Below, piece after piece: positions 1 through 9,599 of a stretch of 64,000 nucleotides of DNA. The stretch covers positions 1 through 64,000 of the forward strand of contig CABIXM010000008.1 in NCBI GenBank assembly GCA_902362725.1, given 5' to 3'. Each line of letters opens with the position of its first letter. Positions within the stretch are counted from its first letter, which is position 1. The DNA comes from Clostridiaceae bacterium (GTDB lineage: Bacteria; Bacillota; Clostridia; Lachnospirales; Lachnospiraceae). Made by a program: the position numbers and the translations under genes. Under the pieces are notes generated by a model, which saw only the letters and a program-made list of their open reading frames with translations, made no database searches and was not told the origin of the DNA.

Positions 1-60
1 TGCAGGAAAAAGCAAGAAAAAGAAACCCCCACCCCTCAAGAATGAGGGGCAGGGGAGTTG

Positions 61-82
61 AATAGGCGAAGCCTATTTTTTA
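61..82 (+). terminator. Rho-independent terminator ahead of tcdA
   Basis: A 7-bp perfect stem (61-67 with 71-77, loop GAA) runs into a T tract. A second GC-rich hairpin lies just before it (32-38 with 43-49, extended by 27-30 with 52-55). Together they most likely end a transcription unit that lies left of the window. No gene is visible in bases 1-60. Confidence 0.7.
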
Positions 83-109
83 ATTTGCAGACGCATGAGG
101 AGAAAAGTT

Positions 110-910
110 ATGTTAAATCAGTTTTCAAGAACAGAACTATTACTGGGTAAAGAGGCCATGGAGATTCTGGAACGCTCCAGAGTGGCGGTCTTCGGCATCG
201 GCGGCGTGGGCGGCTATGTGGTGGAGGCCCTGGCCCGCAGCGGCGTGGGGGCCTTTGACCTCATCGACGATGATAAGGTATGCCTGACAAACCTGAACCG
301 CCAGATTATTGCCACAAGAAAGACCGTAGGCAAATATAAGGCGGAGGTTATGAAGGAGCGGATTCTGGAGATCAATCCGAAGGCGGAAGTGAATACTCAC
401 ATCTGCTTCTTTCTGCCGGAAAATAAGGACGAATTTGATTTCAGCCAGTACACCTACGTGGTGGACGCCATTGACACAGTTACCGCAAAGATTTCCCTGG
501 TGGAGGAATGCGAACGGGCAGGCGTGCCTCTCATCAGCAGTATGGGCGCAGGCAATAAGCTGAATCCCTTCCTCTTTGAGGTGGCGGATATCTACAAGAC
601 CAGCGTATGCCCGCTGGCGAGAGTGATGCGGCGGGAGCTGAAAAAGCGCGGCATTAAAAAATTGAAGGTCGTTTATTCCAAGGAAAAAGCGGTGCGCCCC
701 ATCGAGGATATGTCCATCAGCTGCAGAACCAACTGTATCTGCCCGCCGGGAGCCAAGCACAAATGCACCGAACGCCGGGACATTCCGGGTTCGACCGCAT
801 TCGTACCGTCTGTGGCCGGACTTTTGATTGCCAGCGAGATCGTAAAGGATCTGACCGAGGACGCCATGAAGCGGGCCCGGGCAGCCCAGGAGCAGGAGGA
901 GAGTAAATAA
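110..910 (+). CDS. tcdA: tRNA threonylcarbamoyladenosine dehydratase (TcdA/YgdL, ThiF/E1-like)
   Basis: A 266-residue member of the ThiF/MoeB/E1 superfamily. It probably adenylates and cyclises tRNA t6A37 to ct6A in the cytosol. The nucleotide-binding glycine motif GIGGVGG lies at residues 29-35, and the acidic D53-D54-D55 followed by N61-x-N63-R64-Q65 is the usual E1 adenylation signature. Cysteines near the C-terminal third (CRTNCICPPG) are typical of the YgdL branch and separate it from ThiF or MoeB. An ATG fifteen bases further upstream is in frame, but its own codons form the GAGGAG ribosome site for the ATG chosen here. It abuts cbiL directly (stop, then ATG), so it appears to be co-transcribed with the cobalamin genes, although no role in that pathway is known. 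Confidence 0.88.
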   Translation: MLNQFSRTELLLGKEAMEILERSRVAVFGIGGVGGYVVEALARSGVGAFDLIDDDKVCLTNLNRQIIATRKTVGKYKAEVMKERILEINPKAEVNTHICFFLPENKDEFDFSQYTYVVDAIDTVTAKISLVEECERAGVPLISSMGAGNKLNPFLFEVADIYKTSVCPLARVMRRELKKRGIKKLKVVYSKEKAVRPIEDMSISCRTNCICPPGAKHKCTERRDIPGSTAFVPSVAGLLIASEIVKDLTEDAMKRARAAQEQEESK

Positions 911-1612
911 ATGAATGGAAAATTATATGGAATCGGCGTGGGTCCGGGTGATCCGGAGCTGTTGACACTGAAAGCAAAACGGATTCTCGACGAGGCGGAC
1001 ATCATCGCCGTTCCGGTAAAAGAGGCCGGAGAAGAGAGCACTGCACTGGAAATCATCCGTCCGGTGGTGGATCTGGAGCATAAGAGCCTCCTGGAAGTCA
1101 TTTTCCGAATGGCAAAGGACAAAGAGGAGCGGAAGAAATGCAGGGCGGCGGCCTGTGGGCAGCTGACTGCGGAGCTTTCCAAGGGAAAAAATATCGCCAT
1201 GATTACCCTGGGCGACGTCTCTGTATACAGCACCTATATGTATGTCAATCAGTACGTGGCTGAGCATGGCTTCGAGACCGAGATCATCCCGGGCATCCCG
1301 TCCTTCTGCAGCGGAGCGGCGGCGGCCCAGTTACCGCTGATGGAGGGAAATGAGTCCCTGGTTATCGTGCCCTCCGTCCGGGCAGAGCAGCAGGTGGAGG
1401 ACGCCATCGCCCATTATGACAATGTGGTCATCATGAAGGCAGGCGGCAGCATCGGCCGCATCCTGGAGCTGATGAAACAGTATGACCGCGCGGAAAACTG
1501 CGCCACCGTCATCAGCTGCGTGGGTATGAAAGACGAATATATCGGACCGTTGGATCCGGAGAGAACATACAGCTACTTTACAACCGTGATTATCAAGAAA
1601 GAGAAGAGGTAG
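911..1612 (+). CDS. cbiL: Cobalt-factor II C20-methyltransferase
   Basis: A 233-residue SAM-dependent tetrapyrrole methylase that methylates C20 of cobalt-precorrin-2/cobalt-factor II, an early step of the anaerobic corrin pathway. The family GVGPGDPELLT motif is at residues 9-19, the GDVSVYSTY segment lies near residue 101, and PGIPSFCSGAAAA follows near 127. Two features favour CbiL over other methylases: the Y-S-T-Y version of the second motif and the first-position location next to cbiF. It follows tcdA with no gap and is followed four bases later by cbiF with an AGGA ribosome site. Confidence 0.93.
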   Translation: MNGKLYGIGVGPGDPELLTLKAKRILDEADIIAVPVKEAGEESTALEIIRPVVDLEHKSLLEVIFRMAKDKEERKKCRAAACGQLTAELSKGKNIAMITLGDVSVYSTYMYVNQYVAEHGFETEIIPGIPSFCSGAAAAQLPLMEGNESLVIVPSVRAEQQVEDAIAHYDNVVIMKAGGSIGRILELMKQYDRAENCATVISCVGMKDEYIGPLDPERTYSYFTTVIIKKEKR

Positions 1613-1616
1613 GAAA

Positions 1617-2372
1617 ATGGTATCATTTATCGGAGCAGGCCCGGGCGATCCGGAGCTTCTGACAATCAAGGGAAAGAAACTCATCGACAGCGCGGACGTC
1701 ATCATTTACGCAGGTTCCCTGGTGAACCCCCAGGTGCTGGCGGACGCCAAGGAGGGCGCGCAGATCTATAACAGCGCCACTATGACCCTGGAGGAAGTGC
1801 TGGCTGTCATGAAGGACGGCGAGGACAAGGGCCTGAAGGTAGTCCGTGTCCATACCGGCGATCCGGCCATCTTCGGCGCGCACCGGGAGCAGATGGACGC
1901 TCTGGACCGTATGGGAATTACATATGAAGTAATTCCGGGCGTCAGCTCCTTCCTGGCTACCGCGGCGGCGCTGAAGAAGGAGTATACTCTGCCGGGCGTC
2001 AGCCAGACCGTGATCCTGACCCGGATGGAGGGAAGAACTCCTATGCCGGAGGGAGAGAAGCTTGCGGATCTGGCAAAGCACCACGCCACCATGATCATTT
2101 TCCTGAGCATCGGTATGATGGACGAGCTGTCCGCGACCCTTCGGAAGGAATACCGTCCGGACACACCGGTGGCTGTGGTCTACAAGGCCAGCTGGCCGGA
2201 GCAGAAAATCGTGCGGGGAACGCTCTTGGATATCGCGGAGAAGGTCAAGGCTGCAGGCATCACCAAGACTGCTCTGACGGTAGTAGGCGATTTCCTGGGA
2301 GATGACTATGAGCTGTCCAAGCTTTATGACAAGACCTTTACCCACGAATTCCGGAAGGGAGTCGATGCATAA
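1617..2372 (+). CDS. cbiF: Cobalt-precorrin-4 C11-methyltransferase
   Basis: A 251-residue tetrapyrrole methylase predicted to transfer a methyl group from SAM to C11 of cobalt-precorrin-4. The GAGPGDPELLT motif is at residues 6-16. The HTGDPAIFGA segment near residue 79 and the GVSSFLATAA and LTRMEGRTPMP segments are characteristic of CbiF/CobM. The stop codon overlaps the hemA start by one base (TAATG), which suggests translational coupling between corrin methylation and precursor supply. Confidence 0.94.
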   Translation: MVSFIGAGPGDPELLTIKGKKLIDSADVIIYAGSLVNPQVLADAKEGAQIYNSATMTLEEVLAVMKDGEDKGLKVVRVHTGDPAIFGAHREQMDALDRMGITYEVIPGVSSFLATAAALKKEYTLPGVSQTVILTRMEGRTPMPEGEKLADLAKHHATMIIFLSIGMMDELSATLRKEYRPDTPVAVVYKASWPEQKIVRGTLLDIAEKVKAAGITKTALTVVGDFLGDDYELSKLYDKTFTHEFRKGVDA

Positions 2373-3574
2373 TGAGTATCCGGCTTATCAGCATCAGCCA
2401 TAAGACGGCGCCGCTGGAGGTCCGGGAGCTGTTCGCTTTTACGAAAGAGAAGCAGGCGGAGCTTGGGAGAATTCTCCGGGAGGAAGGCGGCGCGGCAGAG
2501 AGCGTCATTATCGCCACCTGCAACCGGACGGAGATCTATACCTATTTCGACGCAGCCCAGGATAAAAAGAAAAATGTATTTACCAGGCTGCAGGAGCTGA
2601 TTCTCCGGGAATCCGGCGCGGTGGCTGTAAAAGAGGACGTGTCCGACTATCTGCGCTTCTATCAGGACAGAAAGGCGGTCAACCACCTGTTTTCCGTGAC
2701 GGCAGGCCTGGATTCCATGGTGGTGGGTGAGGATCAGATTCTCGGCCAGGTGAAGCACGCATTGGAATTGGCTCAGGAGGCGGGCAACAGTGGCAAATAC
2801 CTGAATACCCTGTTCCGCTACGCCGTGACCTGTTCCAAGAAGATTAAGACTGATACCGATCTGTCGAAGACTTCCGTGTCCACAGCGACCCTGGCGGTCA
2901 AGGCGGCGGAGGAAGCCTTTGGCGGAAGCCTGGAGGGAAAAAATGTCATGGTTATCGGCGGTACCGGCCAGATAGGCGGCATCGTGCTGAAGAATCTCTA
3001 CAGTCTGAAGGGCTTAAATATCTACAGCACCATCCGGAATGTGACCATGACTCATGACGCCCATATCAAGAGCGAAACCAATACGCTGATTGATTATAAG
3101 GACCGTTACGACTACGTGGATCAGATGGACGTCATCATCAGTGCCACGGCCAGCCCCCATTATACGCTGACCGGCACGAGGGTGAAGGAGCACATGAAGA
3201 CTGACAAGATCCGTGTGTTCGTGGATCTGGCAGTTCCGGTAGATATCGAGGAGAGCATCGCGGAATTTCCGCGCACCTTCTTTTATAATATGGATGACTT
3301 TGAAGAGTTAGCAGAAGCTAACAATAAGGCCAAGAAGGAAGCAGTCTGTCAGGCAGGCGAGATTCTGACGGAATACGAAGAGGATTTTATGCGCTGGATG
3401 ATTTTCCAGCAGGGCGTGCCCCGGATGCAGGAAGTGAAGCACTGGATGGAAGAAGAAGCGGAGAAAAAGGGCTTCGGGAAAGCCATCGATAAGCTGTTTT
3501 ACCGAATTCGGGAAAATGCGTCGCCGGAGGAACTGGAGGCCTTTGTGGAGAACCTGCGGGAGCCGGGGAAGTAA
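2372..3574 (+). CDS. hemA: Glutamyl-tRNA reductase
   Basis: A 400-residue enzyme that reduces glutamyl-tRNA to glutamate-1-semialdehyde with NADPH, the first committed step of C5 tetrapyrrole synthesis. The N-terminal catalytic domain has SHKTAPLEVRE at residues 9-19 and the catalytic cysteine C50 in ATCNRTE. A nucleotide-binding segment VMVIGGTGQIGG lies near residue 190. The C-terminal helical dimerisation part is somewhat short, ending NLREPGK. Its place inside the cobalamin operon suggests it supplies 5-aminolevulinate for corrinoids. hemL and hemB, needed for the next steps, are not in the window. Confidence 0.94.
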   Translation: MSIRLISISHKTAPLEVRELFAFTKEKQAELGRILREEGGAAESVIIATCNRTEIYTYFDAAQDKKKNVFTRLQELILRESGAVAVKEDVSDYLRFYQDRKAVNHLFSVTAGLDSMVVGEDQILGQVKHALELAQEAGNSGKYLNTLFRYAVTCSKKIKTDTDLSKTSVSTATLAVKAAEEAFGGSLEGKNVMVIGGTGQIGGIVLKNLYSLKGLNIYSTIRNVTMTHDAHIKSETNTLIDYKDRYDYVDQMDVIISATASPHYTLTGTRVKEHMKTDKIRVFVDLAVPVDIEESIAEFPRTFFYNMDDFEELAEANNKAKKEAVCQAGEILTEYEEDFMRWMIFQQGVPRMQEVKHWMEEEAEKKGFGKAIDKLFYRIRENASPEELEAFVENLREPGK

Positions 3575-3664
3575 AACGGTCGGGACATAAATTCTGAGAA
3601 ATAAGTTTTAGAAGTAAAATGCGGTTGCAATCCGGAAAAGTCCGGGACAGAAATGGAGAATACA

Positions 3665-4399
3665 ATGGGAAAATTATACGTGGTGGGCTTCGGCCCCGGC
3701 GGCTATGAGCATATGACCGCCAAATGTATCGACGTCATCAATCATGCGGATATTATTACAGGCTATACCACCTATGTGGAGATGTTAAAGGAGTTCTTCC
3801 CGGATAAGAATTATCTGGCCACACCTATGATGCAGGAAGTGAAGCGCTGCCGGATGGCGGTGGAAGAAGCCATGAAGGATCAGACCGTGGCCATGGTCAG
3901 TTCCGGCGACAGCGGCATCTACGGCATGGCGGGCATCATTTACCAGGTGGCAGAGGAAATGAATGCGGACATCGAGATTGAGACCGTACCGGGCGTGACC
4001 GCAGCCAGTGCGGCGGCTTCTGTGCTGGGCGCGCCGCTGATGCATGATTTCGCTGTGATCAGTCTGAGCGATCTGATGACCCCGCTGGATCTGATTATGA
4101 AGCGTGTGGACTGCGCGGGTCAGGGCGATATGATCGTCTGCCTGTATAATCCCAAGAGCAAAAAGCGCACCGGCTATGTGGAGCAGGCGGCGGAGATCCT
4201 GATGAAGTACCGGAAGCCGGAGACGCCGGTGGGAATTGTGCGCCATGCGGGCCGCAAGGAGGAAAGTAAGCAGATCACCACGCTGGCAGAGCTTAAGAAT
4301 GCGGAGATCGATATGTTCAGCGTAGTCCTGATCGGAAACTCTCAGACTTATGTAAGTAAGGGAAGAATGATTACCCCCAGAGGATATGCGTTAAAGTGA
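3665..4399 (+). CDS. cbiH: Cobalt-factor III C17-methyltransferase (ring contraction)
   Basis: A 244-residue tetrapyrrole methylase that methylates C17 and drives ring contraction of cobalt-factor III. It opens MGKLYVVGFGPGGYEHMT, matching the CbiH/CobJ form of the first SAM motif. SSGDSGIYGMAG and PGVTAASAAASVLGAPL are the second and third family motifs. An in-frame ATG lies twelve bases upstream, but the GGAGAA ribosome site falls inside that extension and is well spaced for the start given. An 88-bp gap separates it from hemA, and it is followed by a hairpin that overlaps its stop codon. Confidence 0.93.
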   Translation: MGKLYVVGFGPGGYEHMTAKCIDVINHADIITGYTTYVEMLKEFFPDKNYLATPMMQEVKRCRMAVEEAMKDQTVAMVSSGDSGIYGMAGIIYQVAEEMNADIEIETVPGVTAASAAASVLGAPLMHDFAVISLSDLMTPLDLIMKRVDCAGQGDMIVCLYNPKSKKRTGYVEQAAEILMKYRKPETPVGIVRHAGRKEESKQITTLAELKNAEIDMFSVVLIGNSQTYVSKGRMITPRGYALK

Positions 4400-4445
4400 T
4401 GAGCGCTGCGAGATGGAACGAAGTGAAATCGAGGTCAGCGCTCAT
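4399..4445. repeat. Intergenic inverted repeat between cbiH and hemC
   Basis: Perfect 10-bp arms (4399-4408 and 4436-4445) enclose 27 bases and begin at the last base of the cbiH stop codon. There is no T tract, so a simple terminator is unlikely. The loop contains GAACGAAGTGAA (4416-4427). The same 12-mer, with one change, occurs in the structured element before the formate dehydrogenase gene. Confidence 0.6.
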
Positions 4446-4464
4446 GGAAACACAGGAGTAAATT

Positions 4465-6879
4465 ATGAAGATTCGAATCGGTACAAGAAAAAGCAAACTG
4501 GCCTTAGTGCAGACCGATCTGGTGCGGCAGCGCATCGAGGCGGCCTTCCCGGAGGTGGAGATAGAAATCGTGGAAATGTCCACCAAAGGTGACGAGATTC
4601 TGGATAAATCCCTGACCTCCTTTGGAGGCAAGGGGGTCTTTACCCAGGAGCTGGAGGAAGCCCTGTTAAAGGAAGAGGTGGATCTGGCCGTCCACAGCGC
4701 CAAGGATATGCCTATGGAATTCCCGAAGGGTCTCTACATCGGCGCAGTCCTGGAGCGGGCCAATGTCCACGACGTGCTGGTGACCACCACAGGCGTGAAA
4801 GCGCGGGATCTGGCGCCGGGAAGCATCGTGGGAACCAGCTCTCTCAGACGGGAATTACAGATCAAAGAACTGAATCCCACCGTGCGGATCAAGATGCTTC
4901 GCGGCAATGTGCAGACCAGACTCCGGAAATTGAAAGAGGGCCAGTACGACGCCATTCTTCTGGCGGCTGCAGGTCTGGAGCGGCTGGGTCTCGATAAAGA
5001 AGAAGGCATTCATCTGGAATATCTGGATACGGATAGATTTTTACCGGCAGCAGGTCAGGGAATTCTGGCGGTGGAGGCAAAAGAGGGACGTTTTACAGAG
5101 GTATTAAAGGCCATTCACTGTGAAGAGGCTGCCCTGGAGCTTGCGGCAGAGCGGAGCTTTCTGGCGGCCATCGGCGGAAGCTGCAATGCTCCGGCGGCGG
5201 GACTGTGCGTTCCGGCAGCCCGTTCTTTAAAAATGAAAGTGCTGTACGCGCCGGAAGGAGCTACCGGGCTTCGGAAAGCCGAGGCCATCGTGGATCTGAC
5301 TGAAGCAGGAAGCCAGGAGGAGAAGCTTTCCAAAGCGCGTATGTTAGGCGAAAATCTGGCAGGCGAAGTGAAGCGGGGCAAGGTCTGGCTTCTGGGCGCA
5401 GGCCCGGGCGACATGGGACTTCTGACCCGGAAAGCCCTCTGGTGTATCCGACACGCAGACGTGCTGGTCTACGACAATCTGGCCAGCGGAGCCATTTTAA
5501 ATGAGGCCAGGGAGGATGCAGAGCTCATCTACGCGGGCAAGCGCGCCGATAAGCACCATTTACGCCAGTGGGAGACCAATGCCCTTCTGGTGGAGAAGGC
5601 CCTGGCGGGCAAAAACGTGGCCCGGGTCAAGGGCGGCGATCCCTTTATCTTTGGCCGTGGCGGCGAGGAAGCCCAGGAGCTCTTAAAGGCGGGCGTGGAA
5701 TTCGAAATCATTCCGGGCGTATCTTCCTCCTATGCGGCTCCGGCTTACGCGGGTATTCCGGTGACCCATCGTGACTATGCGTCCTCCTTCCATGTGATTA
5801 CGGGACATGAGAGCGCGGACAAGACCGGTCTGGTGCTGGATTACGCCACACTGGCGAAGGAAGAGGGAACCCTGGTCTTTCTGATGGGCCTGAAAAATCT
5901 CCCCCATATCGCGGAAGAACTGATTGCCCACGGAAAGGATCCGAAGACCCCGGCAGCTGTGGTGCAGGCCGGAACGACGGCCAGACAGCGGGTGGTAACA
6001 GGGGTACTGGAATCCATCGCGGAGACCGCAAAACAGGTTGGCATTCAGACCCCGGCTATCACGGTCGTGGGCGATGTGGTAACTCTGCAGAAGCAGCTTT
6101 CCTGGCTGGGCGACAAGCCCCTCTTTGGAAAACGGGTACTGCTGACCGGCACGAAACCCATGTGTGAAAAGCAGCGGGAGGTCCTGGCGGCAGACGGCGC
6201 GGAGGCGATTCCCTTCAGCCTGATTTACACGAAGAAGCTGTCTATCCCGGCGACGGAGCAGGCATTTGCAGAGATAAAGAATTACAGCTGGGTAGTGCTG
6301 ACCAGCAGCAACGGCGTGCAGTTTTTCCTGGATGAAATGAAAGAGCGGCGGCTGGATATCCGAAGCCTCTATGACCTGAAGTTTGCGGTCATTGGGGCCG
6401 GTACGAAGGCGGCGCTGGAGGCGGCGGGCCTCTATGCGGACTTTGTGCCCAGCCGGTATTCCAGCAGGGATCTGGCGGAGGAATGGATTCCGGGGCTGAC
6501 TGACGCAGATAAGGTGCTTCTGTTACGCGCCCGGGAGGCTTCTTCGGAGCTTACGAAAGCGTTGGATGCAGCAGACGTTCCCTACACGGACGCGGCCCTC
6601 TATGAGACAGCCCGGGACGGGCGCAAAGCCGAAGAACTGAACCGTATCCTGCCGGAAATGGATTATATCACCTTTGCCAGCGCGTCGGCAGTCAAAGCCT
6701 TTGCAGACATGGTGGAGAACCCGGCGGAACTGACGGCGAAAGCTGTCTGCATCGGGCCGGTGACAGAGAAAGCAGCAGTACAGGCGGGCATTCCGGTGTA
6801 TGCAAGCGCAGTGGTTTACACGGCAGAGGGCATACGGGATGTGCTCAGAAAAGATAATTTGAAAGGGAAAGCGAATTGA
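4465..6879 (+). CDS. hemC-cobA-hemD: Trifunctional HemC-CobA-HemD: hydroxymethylbilane synthase / uroporphyrinogen-III methyltransferase / uroporphyrinogen-III synthase
   Basis: An 804-residue protein made of three complete enzymes in one frame. Residues 1 to about 300 are hydroxymethylbilane synthase, with the dipyrromethane-cofactor cysteine C240 in GGSC. Residues about 306-550 are the SAM-dependent uroporphyrinogen-III methylase (GAGPGDMGLLT, YAGKR near 355, VKGGDPFIFGRGGEE). Residues about 553-804 are uroporphyrinogen-III synthase (VLLTG start, SSNGVQFF, ASASAVKAF). It would carry porphobilinogen through to precorrin-2 without release between steps. CobA-HemD fusions are familiar in clostridia; adding HemC at the N-terminus is less common. 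The stop overlaps the start of cobD by four bases. Confidence 0.95.
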   Translation: MKIRIGTRKSKLALVQTDLVRQRIEAAFPEVEIEIVEMSTKGDEILDKSLTSFGGKGVFTQELEEALLKEEVDLAVHSAKDMPMEFPKGLYIGAVLERANVHDVLVTTTGVKARDLAPGSIVGTSSLRRELQIKELNPTVRIKMLRGNVQTRLRKLKEGQYDAILLAAAGLERLGLDKEEGIHLEYLDTDRFLPAAGQGILAVEAKEGRFTEVLKAIHCEEAALELAAERSFLAAIGGSCNAPAAGLCVPAARSLKMKVLYAPEGATGLRKAEAIVDLTEAGSQEEKLSKARMLGENLAGEVKRGKVWLLGAGPGDMGLLTRKALWCIRHADVLVYDNLASGAILNEAREDAELIYAGKRADKHHLRQWETNALLVEKALAGKNVARVKGGDPFIFGRGGEEAQELLKAGVEFEIIPGVSSSYAAPAYAGIPVTHRDYASSFHVITGHESADKTGLVLDYATLAKEEGTLVFLMGLKNLPHIAEELIAHGKDPKTPAAVVQAGTTARQRVVTGVLESIAETAKQVGIQTPAITVVGDVVTLQKQLSWLGDKPLFGKRVLLTGTKPMCEKQREVLAADGAEAIPFSLIYTKKLSIPATEQAFAEIKNYSWVVLTSSNGVQFFLDEMKERRLDIRSLYDLKFAVIGAGTKAALEAAGLYADFVPSRYSSRDLAEEWIPGLTDADKVLLLRAREASSELTKALDAADVPYTDAALYETARDGRKAEELNRILPEMDYITFASASAVKAFADMVENPAELTAKAVCIGPVTEKAAVQAGIPVYASAVVYTAEGIRDVLRKDNLKGKAN

Positions 6880-8006
6880 TTCAGATACAGAGCGGCACGG
6901 CTTCGATAGTGGAAGGAAAACTGCATAGGGGAAATGAGCCGAAGCAATTCGTCTATCTGCATGGCGGCGATATCTGCGGCGCAGCGGAGGCAAGCGGGAG
7001 GAATACGGCGGAAATCCTGGATTTCTCTGCGAATATCAATCCGCTTGGCATGCCGCCCGGCGTCCGCGAGGCCATCATTGAAAGCCTGGACAGCTCGTTG
7101 AATTATCCGGATCCCTTTTGCCGGGGCCTTAAGGCAGCGCTGTCCGAAAAGCTCGGCCAGCCAGAGAATTTTATTCTCTGTGGCAATGGTGGCGCGGATC
7201 TGATATACCGACTGGTATATGCCACCCGCCCGAAGCGGGCGCTGGTGACGGCTCCGGCCTTTGCGGAGTACGAAGAAGCCCTGAACCAGACCGGGACGTG
7301 GATAGATTTCTTTCCGCTGGGGAAAACGCTGGAGATTACGGAAGATTATGTGGATAAATTATCCGCGGAGCACGACATGGTATTTCTGTGCAATCCGAAT
7401 AACCCTACGGGCATCCTGACGCCCCGCAGCGTGGTGAAAAAGCTGCTGGACAAGGCGAAAGCCCTGGATGTGCGGGTGTGTCTGGACGAGTGTTTTCTGG
7501 ATTTTGTGGAACATGAGGAGGCGTATTCTGCGGCTGGGTGGCTTACAGAATATCCCAATCTCATTATTTTAAAGTCCTTTACCAAAATGTACGCCATCCC
7601 CGGGCTGCGGCTGGGCTATGTGCTCTCTGCTGACGGGGAGCTGCTGAACCGGATGTGTCTGGCGGGCCAGCCCTGGTCTGTATCCGAACCGGCCCAGGCC
7701 GCCGGAATCGCGGCGCTGAAAGCCGGGGGCTTCCGGGAAAAGACCATTGCTCTTATCGATAGGGAGCGGACATTTTTAAAGGAACAGTTAGAAAAACTGG
7801 GGTTTCGCGTTTGCGACGGCCGTGCCAATTACCTCTGCTTTCAGGCAGAAGGCGATGAAACCCTGGCGGACCGGCTGCAGGCCGAGGGCATTTTGATCCG
7901 GCGTTGTGCCAATTATCACGGGCTGGGCGGGGATTACTACCGGACAGCGGTGCGGGGTCACGAGGAAAACGAAGAATTACTTGCCTGTCTGAAAAAGGTT
8001 TTATAA
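6876..8006 (+). CDS. cobD: L-threonine-O-3-phosphate decarboxylase (CobD-type aminotransferase fold)
   Basis: A 376-residue PLP-dependent class I/II aminotransferase-fold protein. CobD makes (R)-1-amino-2-propanol phosphate for the nucleotide loop. HGGD near residue 30 followed by DFSANINPLG is typical of CobD and distinguishes it from histidinol-phosphate aminotransferase. The PLP lysine is in SFTKMYAIPGLRLGY. The best start is a TTG that overlaps the preceding stop (TTGA), with GGGAAAG just before it. No in-frame ATG exists before the conserved region. A GTG at 6909 is the alternative. Operon position supports CobD. Confidence 0.88.
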   Translation: MIQIQSGTASIVEGKLHRGNEPKQFVYLHGGDICGAAEASGRNTAEILDFSANINPLGMPPGVREAIIESLDSSLNYPDPFCRGLKAALSEKLGQPENFILCGNGGADLIYRLVYATRPKRALVTAPAFAEYEEALNQTGTWIDFFPLGKTLEITEDYVDKLSAEHDMVFLCNPNNPTGILTPRSVVKKLLDKAKALDVRVCLDECFLDFVEHEEAYSAAGWLTEYPNLIILKSFTKMYAIPGLRLGYVLSADGELLNRMCLAGQPWSVSEPAQAAGIAALKAGGFREKTIALIDRERTFLKEQLEKLGFRVCDGRANYLCFQAEGDETLADRLQAEGILIRRCANYHGLGGDYYRTAVRGHEENEELLACLKKVL

Positions 8007-8084
8007 TTTTATTATAAAAAGAGTAGAAAAAGAAACGAACTTATAAAATTTAGCACGAAGAAACGGAAGAAGTTTGGTGATAAC

Positions 8085-9599
8085 ATGAGCGAAAAGAAAA
8101 AAGCAAAAGCAATCATGGTACAGGGAACCATGTCCAACGCGGGTAAAAGCTTCCTGGTGGCCGGACTCTGCCGGGTATTTAAGCAGGACGGCTACAAGGT
8201 GGCCCCCTTCAAATCCCAGAACATGGCCCTGAATTCCTACATCACAAAGGACGGACTGGAGATTGGCCGGGCCCAGGCCATGCAGGCGGAGGCCGCGGAT
8301 ATTGAGCCCACCGTGGAAATGAACCCGATTCTCTTAAAGCCCACCAGCAACGTGGGCAGCCAGGTCATCGTAAACGGCGAGGTCCTGGGCAATATGAAGG
8401 CCATGGATTATTACGCCAACAAGCGTCAGCTGATTCCGGAGATTCAGAAGGCCTTCGACAAGCTTTCCGAGGAGTTCGACATTATCGTCATCGAGGGCGC
8501 GGGCAGCCCGGCGGAGATCAATCTGAAGGAAAATGATATCGTGAATATGGGAATGGCAAAAATTGCCAACGCTCCCGTACTGCTGGCCGGCGACATCGAC
8601 CGGGGCGGTGTCTTCGCCTCCCTGTACGGAACGGTGAAACTTCTGGAGGACGACGAGCAGCAGAGAATCAAGGGTCTGATCATCAACAAATTCCGCGGCG
8701 ATGTGGAAATCCTGCGTCCGGGCCTCCGTATGATCGAGGAGCGCACCGGCATTCCGGTGGTGGGCGTAGTGCCCTTAAAGCCGCTGGATATCGACGACGA
8801 GGACAGTCTGTCCGAGCGCCTGAATCATAAGGAGAAAAAGGGAGGCATCGACCTGGTGGTGGTGCGGCTTCCGCATATTTCTAATTTTACAGATTTCAAT
8901 GTGTTCGAAGGTATGGAGGGCGTGTCTCTGCGCTATGTGCGGGAGGTGAGCGAGCTTGGCCGTCCCGATCTGATTTTCCTGCCGGGAACCAAGAACACCA
9001 TGGACGACCTGGCCTGGCTTCGGGAGTCCGGCATGGAGACCGCGGTGCTCCGCTGCTCCGGGGACGGGATTCCGGTGGTGGGAATCTGCGGCGGTTATCA
9101 GATGCTGGGCGATCTTCTGGAGGATCCGGACAATGTGGAGCACGGCGGAACCATGAGGGGCATGGGCCTGTTACACACGAAGACCGTATTCTCCCAGGCG
9201 AAGACCCGGACCCGGATTCAGGGCCGCGTCAAAAATGAGGCGGAGCTTCTGGACTTCGCCGGAAAAGAAGTGCAGGGCTACGAGATTCACATGGGCCGCA
9301 CGGAGGCTCTGGGCGGCTGCCGGGAGACCATTTACCTGGAGGACGGTCGTGTCGACGGCCTGTCCAATCCGGAGGGAACTGTGTACGGCACCTATCTTCA
9401 CGGCATTTTCGACTATGGTGATTTGGCGGCCATGCTGGTGAGCCGTCTGATGGTGAAGAAAGGTCTCGACCCGAAAAACTGGCATTTTGACGCCCAGGCC
9501 CATAAGAAGCAGGAGTATGACAAGCTGGCGGATCTGGTCCGCAGCTCTCTGGATATGAAGAAGATCTACGAGATATTGGAGGAAGGAATCTCATGTTAA
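8085..9599 (+). CDS. cbiP: Cobyric acid synthase
   Basis: A 504-residue ATP- and glutamine-dependent amidase that amidates the b, d, e and g side chains of adenosylcobyrinic acid a,c-diamide. The N-terminal synthetase domain has the phosphate loop [10 protein letters not shown] near residues 14-23 and the [11 protein letters not shown] segment. The C-terminal triad-type glutamine amidotransferase domain has nucleophile C335 in [11 protein letters not shown] and the catalytic histidine H439 in YLHGIF. The last seven bases overlap the cbiC start. A 78-bp AT-rich gap separates it from cobD. Confidence 0.96.
   Translation: MSEKKKAKAIMVQGTMSNAGKSFLVAGLCRVFKQDGYKVAPFKSQNMALNSYITKDGLEIGRAQAMQAEAADIEPTVEMNPILLKPTSNVGSQVIVNGEVLGNMKAMDYYANKRQLIPEIQKAFDKLSEEFDIIVIEGAGSPAEINLKENDIVNMGMAKIANAPVLLAGDIDRGGVFASLYGTVKLLEDDEQQRIKGLIINKFRGDVEILRPGLRMIEERTGIPVVGVVPLKPLDIDDEDSLSERLNHKEKKGGIDLVVVRLPHISNFTDFNVFEGMEGVSLRYVREVSELGRPDLIFLPGTKNTMDDLAWLRESGMETAVLRCSGDGIPVVGICGGYQMLGDLLEDPDNVEHGGTMRGMGLLHTKTVFSQAKTRTRIQGRVKNEAELLDFAGKEVQGYEIHMGRTEALGGCRETIYLEDGRVDGLSNPEGTVYGTYLHGIFDYGDLAAMLVSRLMVKKGLDPKNWHFDAQAHKKQEYDKLADLVRSSLDMKKIYEILEEGISC

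Noticed and set aside
8007..8084. Cobalamin riboswitch in the gap before cbiP
   Set aside because: Only 78 bases, AT-rich, without the conserved B12 box or stem pattern.
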